A DNA stretch of 64,000 bases from NCBI GenBank assembly GCA_023052935.1, contig CM041292.1, positions 135,794,951-135,858,950 on the forward strand, written 5' to 3'. Shown here piece after piece: positions 45,290 through 54,879 of this stretch. The notes beneath the pieces are model-generated. The model was not told the origin of the DNA. It ran no database searches and worked only from the letters and a program-made list of their open reading frames with translations. The position numbers were made by a program, and so were the translations under genes. Position 1 is the first letter of the stretch; the number at the start of each line of letters is the position of its first letter. This DNA comes from Piezodorus guildinii. Its lineage: Eukaryota > Arthropoda > Insecta > Hemiptera > Pentatomidae.

Positions 45290-47978
45290 TCACTTAACAG
45301 TGAGTACCTTGTCAATACTCCTTTGGAACGCTAACGGACTTAACCAACATAGAACTGAGCTTGACTTATATTTGCACGAAAATAGGACAGACGTAGCACT
45401 AATAACTGAAACTCACTTAACACCACGTTCAAAATTTTACATTCCAGGTTACATTATGTACAGAACAGACCACCCTGACAAGACAGCACATGGTGGAACG
45501 GCTATACTGATTAGAGCAGTTCTTAAACATAACTCTGCAGAACTACCCATCTCACCGATAATACAATCAACAGGCATCACACTTTACACTCAGCACCACA
45601 CTATCACTCTTGCAGCTGTGTACTGTCCGCCAAGGTACGTTTTGACACCAACAATGTTTTCAGACTTTTTTAAACTATTAGGGAGATGCTTTATCGCTGG
45701 AGGCGATTTTAACGCCAAACACTACAACTGGGGTTCCCGGCTCTGCACCACACGAGGAGGAAATCTGTTAAGTGTCCTCCAAAATCTTTCATTGGACACA
45801 ATCTCCCCAAATACCCCTACATACTGGCCAAATTCTCTACACAAAACTCCTGACTTACTTGACTTTTTTATAACTAAAGGACTTAGAACTGTACAACACA
45901 CTGTTAAAACTGGCTTCGATCTTTGCTCTGATCACTCCTTAGTACACCTGATTCTTCATGATGAACCCTCAGAAGTAAATAAAAGACCATCACTCACTCA
46001 GAAAAATATGGACTGGGATTTCTACAGAGTGTACTTAGAATCTCTTATTTCAATTCCTTTATCGCTGAAAACGGAGGAAGAACTTGAGACGGCAGTTGAT
46101 GTCTTCACCAAGTCTGTACAGAATGCAGCGTGGTCTTCATCTCAACCCAGCAACAAACATGCAACGAACTTACCTTGCTACCCACAATACATAAGGGACC
46201 TGATCAGAGCAAAGAGAAGAGCTCGTAAAGTGTGGCAAACAAACAGATTACCATCAGACAAACGGACATTTAACAAACTTAACAATGAACTGAAACAAAA
46301 GATACAAACATTCAACAGAACTACTTATGAATCTTACATTGAAAATTTAGGAACTGATGATGGAAGCTTATGGAGGCACACAAAAAACGTCTTAAAGCAT
46401 CGCACGGTGCCGGCTCCTTTAAGGAGAGAAGACGGTTCCTGGGCCGTGTCGGATGAAGAAAAATCTGAACTCTTTGCTGACCATCTTTCATCTGTTTTCA
46501 CACCACATACTGACGACACTAATAAAGAACACGACGAATTTGTACTCAAAACCTTGGACATTCCACTACAGCTCTCATTGCCTCCTCCTTCCTTCACTCC
46601 ATCACAGGTCGCAGAACACATTAAAGACTTACAAAAAAAGAAAGCTCCTGGCCACGACCTTGTAAATGCTGTAGCACTCCAGCAAATGCCAAGAAAGGCT
46701 CTAGTGTTTCTCACGACTATTTATAATGCAATACTTAGGACTACAAAATTTCCAATTCAATGGAAATACTCTTACATTTCCATGATTAATAAACCAAACA
46801 AGGACAAAAACAACCCCTCTTCCTACCGCCCAATTAGTTTGCTTTCTATTTGCTCCAAAATATTTGAAAAATTATTATACAAAAGATTAATAGACATACT
46901 AGGTGATAATCAAATAATACCCGATCATCAATTTGGATTTAGAAAATTCCACTCCACAACACATCAACTACACAGAGTGACTGATTTCATTTCAACTGCG
47001 CTTGAGCAAAAATTATATGCAACAGGTGTATTCCTGGACGTAGCTCAAGCATTTGACAGAGTCTGGCACCAGGGTCTCCTGTTTAAACTCAAAAAGATAC
47101 TACCACACACATACTTTCTTATTATTCAATCATTTCTCTCTGACAGATTTTTCTCCGTCCGACAAGGTACAGAAACTTCTTCAATAAGACCAGTGCTGGC
47201 AGGTGTGCCCCAAGGTTCAATACTTGCACCACTGCTATATATATTATATTCGCACGACATACCAGACAGTTCAAACATCCTGACGGCAACATACGCAGAC
47301 GACACCGCAATCTTATCAAAACATGAAGATCATACTCAAGCCTCACTGACTATACAACATCACTTACAAAAAGTACAGGATTGGTGCAAGCTGTGTAAAA
47401 CCAGACTAAACTATGACAAATGCCAACATATGACATTTACACTAAGACGTGAAACCTGCCCACCAGTGTACATCGATAATATACCAATACCACAAACAGA
47501 CAGTGTCAACTACCTTGGACTAACTTTTGACAGGAGAATGACTTGGGGCCCGCACATTAAGAAAAAACGAAAGACACTAAACCAAAGAAGTAGACTGCTG
47601 CACACACTACTCAGACGACAATCAAAACTAAAATTAAGACAGAAACTTGTCACCTACACATACTTACTGAAACCAATATGGTCATACGCCTCTCAAATTT
47701 TCGGAGCTGCAAAAAAGACTCATATACAAAGACTTCAAACTTTTCAGTCACAAATACTTAGACGAATTACGCAAGCACCTTGGTATGTTTCAAACACAAC
47801 TTTACATACAAACTTACACATGCCTACCGTCAGCGAATACATACGAACTCACTACTCTCGATTTCACAACAAATTACTAGGACATTACAACCCTCTCATA
47901 GAACAAATGGCAACAACCAATATGCCCCACAACATCAGGAGAAGACTGAAAAGGTCATGGATGAGAGATCTTTTATAA
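45279..47978 (+). CDS. Jockey-type ORF2, endonuclease-reverse transcriptase
   Basis: 899 residues from ATG 45279, overlapping ORF1 by 11 nt. Residues 1-225 are the AP-type endonuclease that nicks target DNA: LLWNANGLNQ (Asn17), TETHL (Glu44), GGDFNAKH (about 140) and SDHS (about 218). Residues about 440-720 are the RT: YRPISLL, FGFRKFHSTTHQ, FLDVAQAFDRVW (about 585), GVPQGS (about 641), YADD (about 672) and YLGLTFDRR. The remaining C-terminal region includes LKPIWSYA and ends RRRLKRSW. There is no RNase H domain, consistent with Jockey. The catalytic residues I checked (FLDVAQAFD, YADD) are present. It would copy its own RNA at the nicked site and probably mobilise SINEs. Minus-strand ORFs inside are shadows. 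Confidence 0.95.
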   Translation: MDPSHLTVSTLSILLWNANGLNQHRTELDLYLHENRTDVALITETHLTPRSKFYIPGYIMYRTDHPDKTAHGGTAILIRAVLKHNSAELPISPIIQSTGITLYTQHHTITLAAVYCPPRYVLTPTMFSDFFKLLGRCFIAGGDFNAKHYNWGSRLCTTRGGNLLSVLQNLSLDTISPNTPTYWPNSLHKTPDLLDFFITKGLRTVQHTVKTGFDLCSDHSLVHLILHDEPSEVNKRPSLTQKNMDWDFYRVYLESLISIPLSLKTEEELETAVDVFTKSVQNAAWSSSQPSNKHATNLPCYPQYIRDLIRAKRRARKVWQTNRLPSDKRTFNKLNNELKQKIQTFNRTTYESYIENLGTDDGSLWRHTKNVLKHRTVPAPLRREDGSWAVSDEEKSELFADHLSSVFTPHTDDTNKEHDEFVLKTLDIPLQLSLPPPSFTPSQVAEHIKDLQKKKAPGHDLVNAVALQQMPRKALVFLTTIYNAILRTTKFPIQWKYSYISMINKPNKDKNNPSSYRPISLLSICSKIFEKLLYKRLIDILGDNQIIPDHQFGFRKFHSTTHQLHRVTDFISTALEQKLYATGVFLDVAQAFDRVWHQGLLFKLKKILPHTYFLIIQSFLSDRFFSVRQGTETSSIRPVLAGVPQGSILAPLLYILYSHDIPDSSNILTATYADDTAILSKHEDHTQASLTIQHHLQKVQDWCKLCKTRLNYDKCQHMTFTLRRETCPPVYIDNIPIPQTDSVNYLGLTFDRRMTWGPHIKKKRKTLNQRSRLLHTLLRRQSKLKLRQKLVTYTYLLKPIWSYASQIFGAAKKTHIQRLQTFQSQILRRITQAPWYVSNTTLHTNLHMPTVSEYIRTHYSRFHNKLLGHYNPLIEQMATTNMPHNIRRRLKRSWMRDLL

Positions 47979-48299
47979 TCTTTTGAATTAAAACATGCCA
48001 CGGAAGAGATACCACTGGGTATTGTCATCTTCCTCATGCCTGACATGCCACTTTTTATTGTAATTCTGACAGAGAATCCACTGATTGTTATATGTATGTA
48101 TAAACAGGTGTGGATAAAGAAATAAAGTTATAAAAAAAAAAAAAAAAAAGATTCTTCTACAATACACACGATCAAAAAATTAGAAACAGCTGAAAACATT
48201 CCGATAGTGAATTTAAACTTTGTATGAGCTCATAGACTATAATAAGATCCATTTGAAAATAAAATTGTATTGCACATGGTCGTTATAACATTCTAACAC

Positions 48300-48870
48300 A
48301 TGGGTGCATTCTTTGCGCCAATGAACATCGCCAAGAAAATAGTACCCATGTTTTACGATGGTGATGCTTTTGCTTTGTTTATATTGCGCCGGTTCACACC
48401 TCTATGTTGAGTCCAGAGAGACCACCTTCTACTCGTAAATAAACATTTTATTGGGCCACATAAGGACCCAAGACCCTAACTATAAAATCTCGAAATTTAC
48501 AGTTTCCAATGAAACATCTGACATTAATGTCGTTTACTATGTGACGGCTCTCCGCTCCGCGCCACCATATAAATACATAAAAATCCAATGAGTGTGATTT
48601 CGTTTTATGTATAAACCCATGAGGTAGTTGAAAAAATGGCTCTTCGGGCATATTTATGGTTACTTATATCAAACGGCCGTTAACTTTGAATTAGCTTAGA
48701 ATTTTTGGCCATAATACATATATGTTGCGGCTACCTCGGGTAGTGTAGGAAGCGGTGTTGTAAAATCGTTCGATACAAAATTTATTGTACGCAATCATAA
48801 TTTTAGGTCTGTAGCCTCGTATAATATGGTCGTCATTTTGTTCCTTTTCGGGTTTAACTTTCTTTTCTTG
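48300..48870. other. GC-richer unique island
   Basis: Non-repetitive and ORF-poor, with two short minus-strand ORFs that lack motifs. Sites include ATCAAACGG and AACTTTGAA (TCF-type) near 48670-48690. Candidate cis-regulatory block. It lies immediately right of the Jockey insertion. Confidence 0.35.
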
Positions 48871-49500
48871 TCTGAAATGCAAAGATTTTAGTTTCTTTTA
48901 TTTTAGAATTATACAATCGAGTGATAAAAGAAGCAATCAAGTTATCAAAGTACATTTTACTGTAAGGAAATAAGATTTTGTAAATAAAATATCTCTCTAA
49001 TGCCATATAGTATATGAACATTCAGTACCTGATAAAAAATTATACTTGTAAATAAAAATTGCTTTATACCTACCTTAACCCAAGGATTTTTTTTTTAGCC
49101 TATTTATTCAATCTAAATTTGTCTATTAAATAGTAATTGGAGGGAATAGTGCGATATTGAATGAATTAAGCTAAACGATAGAAATCTATTTAATAGGTTT
49201 CAACTTACATAGTTTTGTATTGTAAGCTTATTAGGAGTAATGGAACAATACTACCTCTAATGAGAAATTTAAAATTTATTATGACTTATAAAATTTATAT
49301 TATAAATAATATAAAACGAAGAAGAGGTAGAAAAAGAGGAAGAGAGGGGAATGTGTGGGCCAAGTTGGAGAAAATTATATTTGCGTGGTCTATAGGGCCG
49401 TTTAGCATCAAAACAAAAAAATAATAATATTAAAAAATTAATAAACAAAAATAAAAAAATGTGTTTTTATCATGAATAGCATAGGAGTTTTAATTAGGTA

Positions 49501-49504
<4 letters not shown>
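48871..49504. other. AT-rich spacer
   Basis: Short ORF at 49215-49424 is Arg/Lys/Ile-rich and runs through purine tracts. Nothing recognised. Confidence 0.45.
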
Positions 49505-49547
<43 letters not shown>

Positions 49548-49548
49548 C
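49505..49548. repeat. Poly(T) tract, about 43 bases
   Basis: This could be the poly(A) tail of a minus-strand insertion, but the sequence to its right (49549-49800) matches no family I recognise. Confidence 0.9.
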
Positions 49549-49950
49549 CAGCACTTGCACTTGTTTTCATATATTACTTTAATTTTTGTGATGTGGTTCT
49601 ATCAAATTGTAATTAGATTGGGTCAAGGATTCTCAATAGTAATAATCATAATACAAATTTATAAAAAAAAATTTAAATTACAATATATGTAGTGTAGTTA
49701 TCAATCAATGTTTCATAAACGTTGTAAACTGTGAATAATAATATTAATCATTTGATCATATTTCAATTGATTTTCGAGTACATATTATATATACGTGGTG
49801 GCACACTTAACTCTTTAGTTCGCGATGGTTTTAAGCTATTAACTTTGGTAGAAATTATCTAATATAAAAATATCGTAATAGTTATTGGTGAATAATTTAG
49901 TTAAGCCTTTTTTTCCATATCTTGCCATAATACGCTAGACGTTCTACTTA
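49549..49950. other. AT-rich spacer
   Basis: No recognised features up to the start of the large inverted-repeat complex. Confidence 0.4.
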
Positions 49951-51487
49951 TTCTGTTTATAATTGTTTACTTCAAAAAAAAAATTTTCATGATCGCAATA
50001 CTTTCCCTTACTATATATAGTAAGTGAAAGTAATAAAAATGAGTGAAAAAATTAAAGAATTAATTAAATGGAATTTCTATAGAAACATGTGTTTTATTGA
50101 AAAATATATTATATTATTATCTAAAATAATCAGTTAGTTTTATCGGCTTTTCATCACTCTCTATTAACTTTTAAAAGCTTGTGTATAAAATAATATTTTT
50201 TCAATAATCTTTAGAGCAGTTAAAAGTTTACGGAAATTATCTAGCCAGCAATTAATCCATGGGAACACTTCTTTTTTTTTGATGTTGTAAATATCAATTA
50301 TTGAGAATGTTGATATTAGAGGGTCGTTTTCTGACCCCCCTACAACAATTTGCATAGATTGTTCATAATCTGCTTCCAATCATTTGCAATATTCATAAGT
50401 GTGGAATTGAAAATGGTAGATATTTTACTTTCACTCACTATATATGTTAAGGGAAAGTATTGTGATCGTGAAAATTTTCGAATTCCAGTTTTCAACGGAA
50501 ATACACGTTTTAGGGTCCCCTGAGTCCAAATAACCAAGTCCCGCAAAAAAGTCCGTGTGTGTGTGTGGTAACTTCAGGGCGGAAACGGTAAGTCCTATGA
50601 AACTGAAATTTCATATTTAAGACAAATATACGCCCGAGACGTTACAAAACCTTTTTCATCAAAATGAGCTTATCAGAAGAGCCACTTTATGTCATGCATT
50701 TTGCACCTTTTTTCGATTTTCTCTAAAACGGTTCGGAAAATTTTGATTAAACTCGCCATATCGGTGTGAAATTTAATGGGCTTTAATATCATGTTGGTTT
50801 CATCCTGTTTAAAATGGTCTAACAGGGCTTAAATACCGATATGTTAAATGTTCTTCCTCTAAAGTATCTTTAATTTTATTGATTCTATAAACGCAATTTT
50901 TCGTTTTTGAACATAAGAACAGTAATATACATGTATGATATACCGTTGGAAAGCTAAAGATTATTGAAAAAATATTATTTTATACACAAGCTTTTAAAAG
51001 TTAATAGAGAGTGATGAAAAGCCGATAAAACTAACTGATTATTTTAGATAATAATATAATATATTTTTCAATAAAGCACATGTTTCTATAGAAATTCCAT
51101 TTAATTAATTCTTTAATTTTTTCACTCATTTTTATTACTTTCACTTACTATATATAGTAAGGGAAAGTATTGCGATCGTGAAAATTTTTTTTTGAAGTAA
51201 GCAATTATAAACAGAATTTCTACTTATTTTCACGATCACAATACTTTCCCTTAACATATATAGTGAGTGAAAGTAAAATATCTACCATTTTCAATTCCAC
51301 ACTTATGAATATTGCAAATGATTGGAAGCAGATTATGAACAATCTATGCAAATTGTTGTAGGGGGGTCAGAAAACGACCCTCTAATATCAACATTCTCAA
51401 TAATTGATATTTACAACATCAAAAAAAAAGAAGTGTTCCCATGGATTAATTGCTGGCTAGATAATTTCCGTAAACTTTTAACTGCTC
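49951..51487. repeat. E-repeat complex with two interlocked inverted duplications
   Basis: Arm A (49951-50214) is the reverse complement of 50954-51216, with only a few differences. Arm B (50214-50475) is the reverse complement of 51226-51487 with no difference that I could find. The order is A, B, middle, A', B', not the nested A, B, B', A' of a simple palindrome. The middle plus A' (about 50432-51170) is a copy of the E repeat in plus orientation. Arm A is the E 3' half inverted. Boundaries fall at or near the terminal motif ATTTTCACGATC-GCAATACTTTCC. High identity implies a recent rearrangement or gene conversion. Confidence 0.88.
50164..50379 (-). other. Duplicated open frame, left copy (unidentified)
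   Basis: Minus-strand frame of 71 codons from a TTG. The first 56 residues (ending DNFRKLLTAL) are identical to the plus-strand frame at 51322-51489, because both lie in arm B. The composition (VFPWINCWLDNFRKLLTAL) looks more protein-like than most local ORFs. However, a stop lies directly before the first codon and no family is recognised. It may be a fragment of an E-related autonomous element or chance. Confidence 0.3.
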
Positions 51488-51546
51488 TTATAAAGTATGC
51501 TTATTCATTAGGTGCTAATTTGAATTTCAAATTTATCCTTTCATAA
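51322..51546 (+). other. Duplicated open frame, right copy (unidentified)
   Basis: The plus-strand twin of the frame at 50164-50379. After the shared DNFRKLLTAL it continues IKYAYSLGANLNFK in sequence outside the duplicated arm and stops at 51546. The longer right-hand continuation suggests that the right flank is the original context of arm B. No family recognised. Confidence 0.3.
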
Positions 51547-52689
51547 ATCCTTTGGCCAGAGCATGTTTTCCTTTCTTGTGTACAGATCTGCATTTATTAC
51601 ACGTTAAGTTCGTTCTCCATGTAAATAATTCAGTGACATTCTTTGGAACGCTTCTTATCAGCAGATGAGTTGCTAATTATTACTAGCTAGTTGTGAATAT
51701 GGATCGCTGGAATATAAGGGAAGCCTTTGTGTGTTGATTTGATTCGTGAACATAGTGGGTGTTTTAGCTAACAATGTCTTGCCAAATGTCTACTGGTTGT
51801 CTCCTTGCAAGAAATTTTGAATTTTAATTCTGATGAACAGGAATACAATGGAATTTATACACTCTATTATATACATATATAAATACCTTACCCCTGAATT
51901 TAAAAATTTAATAAAGTATTTTTTAACTAGCGTGGTTTATAAACTGAAATAAATATAGTTAGTTTGTGATACAACAATAACAAAAACAATGAACAGTAGT
52001 AGTACTCAGATACCTGAACAGTAATCCTAGACCTCAGAAAATTAATTTGTAATAAAATATAATATAATTCAGAAACGATACAATTCTGGACGCTGGAACA
52101 TTTTTCTGTAAATTCCTTTCTAGTCTTTTCATCAAGAAATGTCTTTAAAATTTTAGTAACTTTTGGTCAAATCCTGTCTTATCGTTTAAATACTGTGAAA
52201 AAGGCTCATTTCTTATTTTGTTTATCATCACATCGTTATAATGATATTAAGGTACGAAATATCCTTACTCATCAAAATTCATATTAAAATTTGCTGAAAA
52301 CCCCCTGTTATGAGATCCATGATATACTATGAGGATAGTTTATATAAACATGTAGTAATTTAAGAGATTTATTTTAGTTATATTTTAAAATTGTAAATGA
52401 TAATTTCGGGTTTTATGTAGGAGTTTTAAATTCCCAATGGTTGCATACAAGTTTTTTTTTCGTGTACTTAAAAATTAGTGGATGATTTCAATGGTAAAAT
52501 ACTACTCCTTAACGTCCTTCATATTGACACACGCTCTTTGGTTATTATTATACATTTATAACCTGAAATAAAAAAAAAAATATTCTTAATCTCCACCGTT
52601 CAGTTATAAATCAAGCTTTAAAAAAAAAATTCTTGTAAGGAGTAGTTACTGATGTTGCGCTCAATTTAAAACCAGAATCTAATAAATAA
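51488..52689. other. Unassigned AT-rich DNA
   Basis: 51540-51840 is slightly GC-richer but has no recognised motif. The rest is AT-rich and featureless. Confidence 0.4.
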
Positions 52690-53440
52690 AGTTAGAGATA
52701 CATAAAAATTACATTGAGTTTTCGAAAAAAATGTGTTTCATTTAATTATCTACAACATTATTATCTACAATCAAAATGTAGCTTTATCTGGTTTTCATCA
52801 CTCTCCATTACCATGTACAACTTTATGTATAATATTACATTTTTTCTAAAATCTTTACTTTTCCAACTGTGCTTATTTTCCAGGCCAAAAAAAATGAAAG
52901 GTACTTTAAAAGAAGAAAATTTAAAATGTCGGCATTTTATGCCTTTCAGACTATTTCAATTAGAATGAAACCAACATCATATTAAAACCCATCAAATTTT
53001 ACATATTTTTTTTATTCGTATGTATTACAGTTTGTCACAATGGACAATAATAATATTGCTAAAGGATTCCATTCATACAATATTTACGATATAAACCAAA
53101 GAAACTCGCTTCAGCGGTATATATACTAAAATTTACATCTATAAGACGAGTTTAATCAAAATCATTAGAGCCGTTTTTGACCCATGTGGCTTTCCAATTT
53201 TGTTGAAAAAGTTGTTGCATCTCAGGCATATACGCTCCTAAAATATGAAATTTCAGTTCTATGCAACTTGACCGCTTTTGAGCCATTTTAATTTTTTATG
53301 ACCGCATACACAAACCTTTTTGCGGGACATTTAAAATTATGGGATCAGAAAACGTGTATTTCAAGTGAAAACTCGAATTATAGGTTTTTTTTTTACAATT
53401 TCAATACTTTCCCTTATTATATATTTTATATAAAAGTAAA
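52690..53440 (-). repeat. E-family repeat, diverged copy (minus), split by a Jockey scrap
   Basis: Matches the complement of the reference E copy on both sides of an insertion. The left part (to 53004) contains GTTTTCATCACTCTCCATTA and TTTAAAATGTCGGCATTTTA. The right part (from 53128) contains AAAACGTGTATTTCAAGTGA and ends CAATACTTTCCCTTATTATA near 53401-53425. Confidence 0.75.
53005..53127 (-). mobile_element. Jockey-type 3' UTR scrap inserted in an E repeat
   Basis: A T run at 53005-53013 is the tail on the minus strand. GTATTACAGTTTGTCACAAT and CATTCATACAATATTTACGA match the 3' UTR of the element at 12.7 kb. It is flanked by an imperfect duplication, AAATTTTACAT (52994-53004) and AAAATTTACAT (53128-53138). 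The extreme 5' truncation leaves about 120 bp. Confidence 0.7.
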
Positions 53441-53569
53441 AAATGTTTGGTTTATTATTTAATTTCTAGGTACTAGTAAATGAACAAAAAATATCTTGGT
53501 CGTATAGTACTTCTTCGCGGCTAGATGTATTAATTTCGTCGCTATTATGAATTCCGAAATTCCTAAAAA

Positions 53570-53960
53570 TTTCTGACAAGAGACTCGTAGGCGGAGCCAA
53601 TCCTACAACCTCCTCGGATGGCGCCAGTTAAGTAAAACTCGCACGACTTGGCAATTTATTTAACTGGCTAATGGCGAAGCTCCTCGACCGACGGACGGCG
53701 AGTGGGGAGTATAACTCAATGGCGGGTTTGATAAGAAAAAGAGAGTTTTGTTTGTTTATAATGGAGGCGATCGGATCTGAGAGCCGTCATCACTCAGCTG
53801 CTAGACAATGCCTCATAAAGATCTCCATCTCGAGCTAGCCTTTCCCACCGCCTCCTTGATCTCGCTCCTTGATTCCCCTAACCGACAATTAGCCTCGCTT
53901 ATTTATTGCCTTTCCGAAAGCGACTTCTTCGCATCTTTTGATAATTCAATTTATTTATTT
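53570..53960. other. GC-richer unique island
   Basis: A block with GC-rich motifs, no transposon sequence and short uninformative ORFs. Sites include CTAATGG and ACAATTAG (homeodomain-type), CAGCTG (E box) and TTATTTATTG. Candidate regulatory element by composition only. Confidence 0.35.
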
Positions 53961-54239
53961 CTCTTTTTACCGATTCTTTTTGCATTTGTTTGGGGTAATC
54001 AACTCCACTGAATGTCCAGATGAGCACTTCTTTTTGTTTGGGCGGGCTGTAAGAAAATATAAAAACTAAGTGAACGAAGGCTGGATCTAGATAAAATAAA
54101 ACACTAAATACTAGTAAAAAATTAATTATATTAAAAGAAAAGGACCTGTACAATTGGATCTTGTGGCCTGAATTGATACTTGGGTTAGTAAGTTAGTAAT
54201 TTGAACTATTGAAAATTATACGCATGTTATATTAAATTA

Positions 54240-54560
54240 AGTGGCTTCAATGTAGAGATGGTGAAAATGCTGTTTCACGCTTTGAAATGGTGATATTGAA
54301 CTTTGTCTCCTCTTCTCCTCCTCCCCTTTGGCTAGGAGTTCCTCTTAATTTCCCTTTACTCCATGGTGGTAGAAAAATAATAGAAAAAGAAACAAAGAGA
54401 AAACTGTGGCTCATCCAGCCAAGACCTGCACCTCACAGTTTCTTTTTTCGGCCATTAGGGGTAGCTCTACTTAATTAATAGACCGCCAGGTGGCAGCACG
54501 GTCAACATAAATTCTCTTTTCGAAACCCGAAACAGGATTCTTTTAATTATCTTTTCCTAG
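54240..54560. other. GC-richer unique island containing a CTCF-like site
   Basis: A non-repetitive block with pyrimidine-rich and GC-richer sequence. The open frame 54287-54478 has no recognised motif. It carries the CTCF-consensus match listed separately and ends before the large-TIR element. Confidence 0.35.
54483..54496 (+). promoter_or_regulatory. CTCF consensus match
   Basis: CCGCCAGGTGGCAG fits every position of the CTCF core CCRSYAGRKGGCRS. A 14-bp match of this specificity is rarer by chance in AT-rich DNA than most short sites. CTCF is conserved in insects and marks insulators. Occupancy is not shown. Confidence 0.45.
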
Positions 54561-54879
54561 TCTCTCAACACCCTGAACATCTCTAAATACAGACAAACAT
54601 ACTAAGTCAAATCCTAGATAAACCCAGAACTGTGGAGATAAACTCTACTAAGGTTTTTTTTTGTAGACTTTGATTATAACATCCATTGATATCTTATATC
54701 TAGACATTTTTGATATGTTTCTACAACTAAATATGGTTTACTATATAACAAAACATGATTGTTGTTTCGGAAGAGAAATTTGGATACTCATCATTTAAAC
54801 TGTAATAACTAACATGCAATAAGGAATAAAATGATGAAATAAGGAAAGAAGAGAGAGTAGCCTGGCACAGGAAAACACA

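Larger units (their letters stand above)
43598..48148 (+). mobile_element. Full-length Jockey-type non-LTR retrotransposon
   Basis: 4.55 kb, starting GGAGACGCCATTTTGGACGC and ending in about 17 A residues (48132-48149). It is flanked by AGATTCTTCTAC at 43586-43597 and 48149-48160 (the first A may belong to the tail), the target-site duplication. A 348-bp 5' UTR precedes ORF1 (43946-45289). ORF2 (45279-47978) overlaps it by 11 nt. The 3' UTR is about 155 bp with AATAAAG near 48121. Both ORFs are uninterrupted and the catalytic residues I checked are present, so it is young and possibly mobilisation-competent. The other Jockey fragments in the window are older relatives. An internal 5' UTR promoter is expected for the family but not demonstrated. 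Confidence 0.95.

Noticed and set aside
46334..46714. 126-aa minus-strand ORF inside the Jockey element
   Set aside because: Shadow of the ORF2 coding frame.
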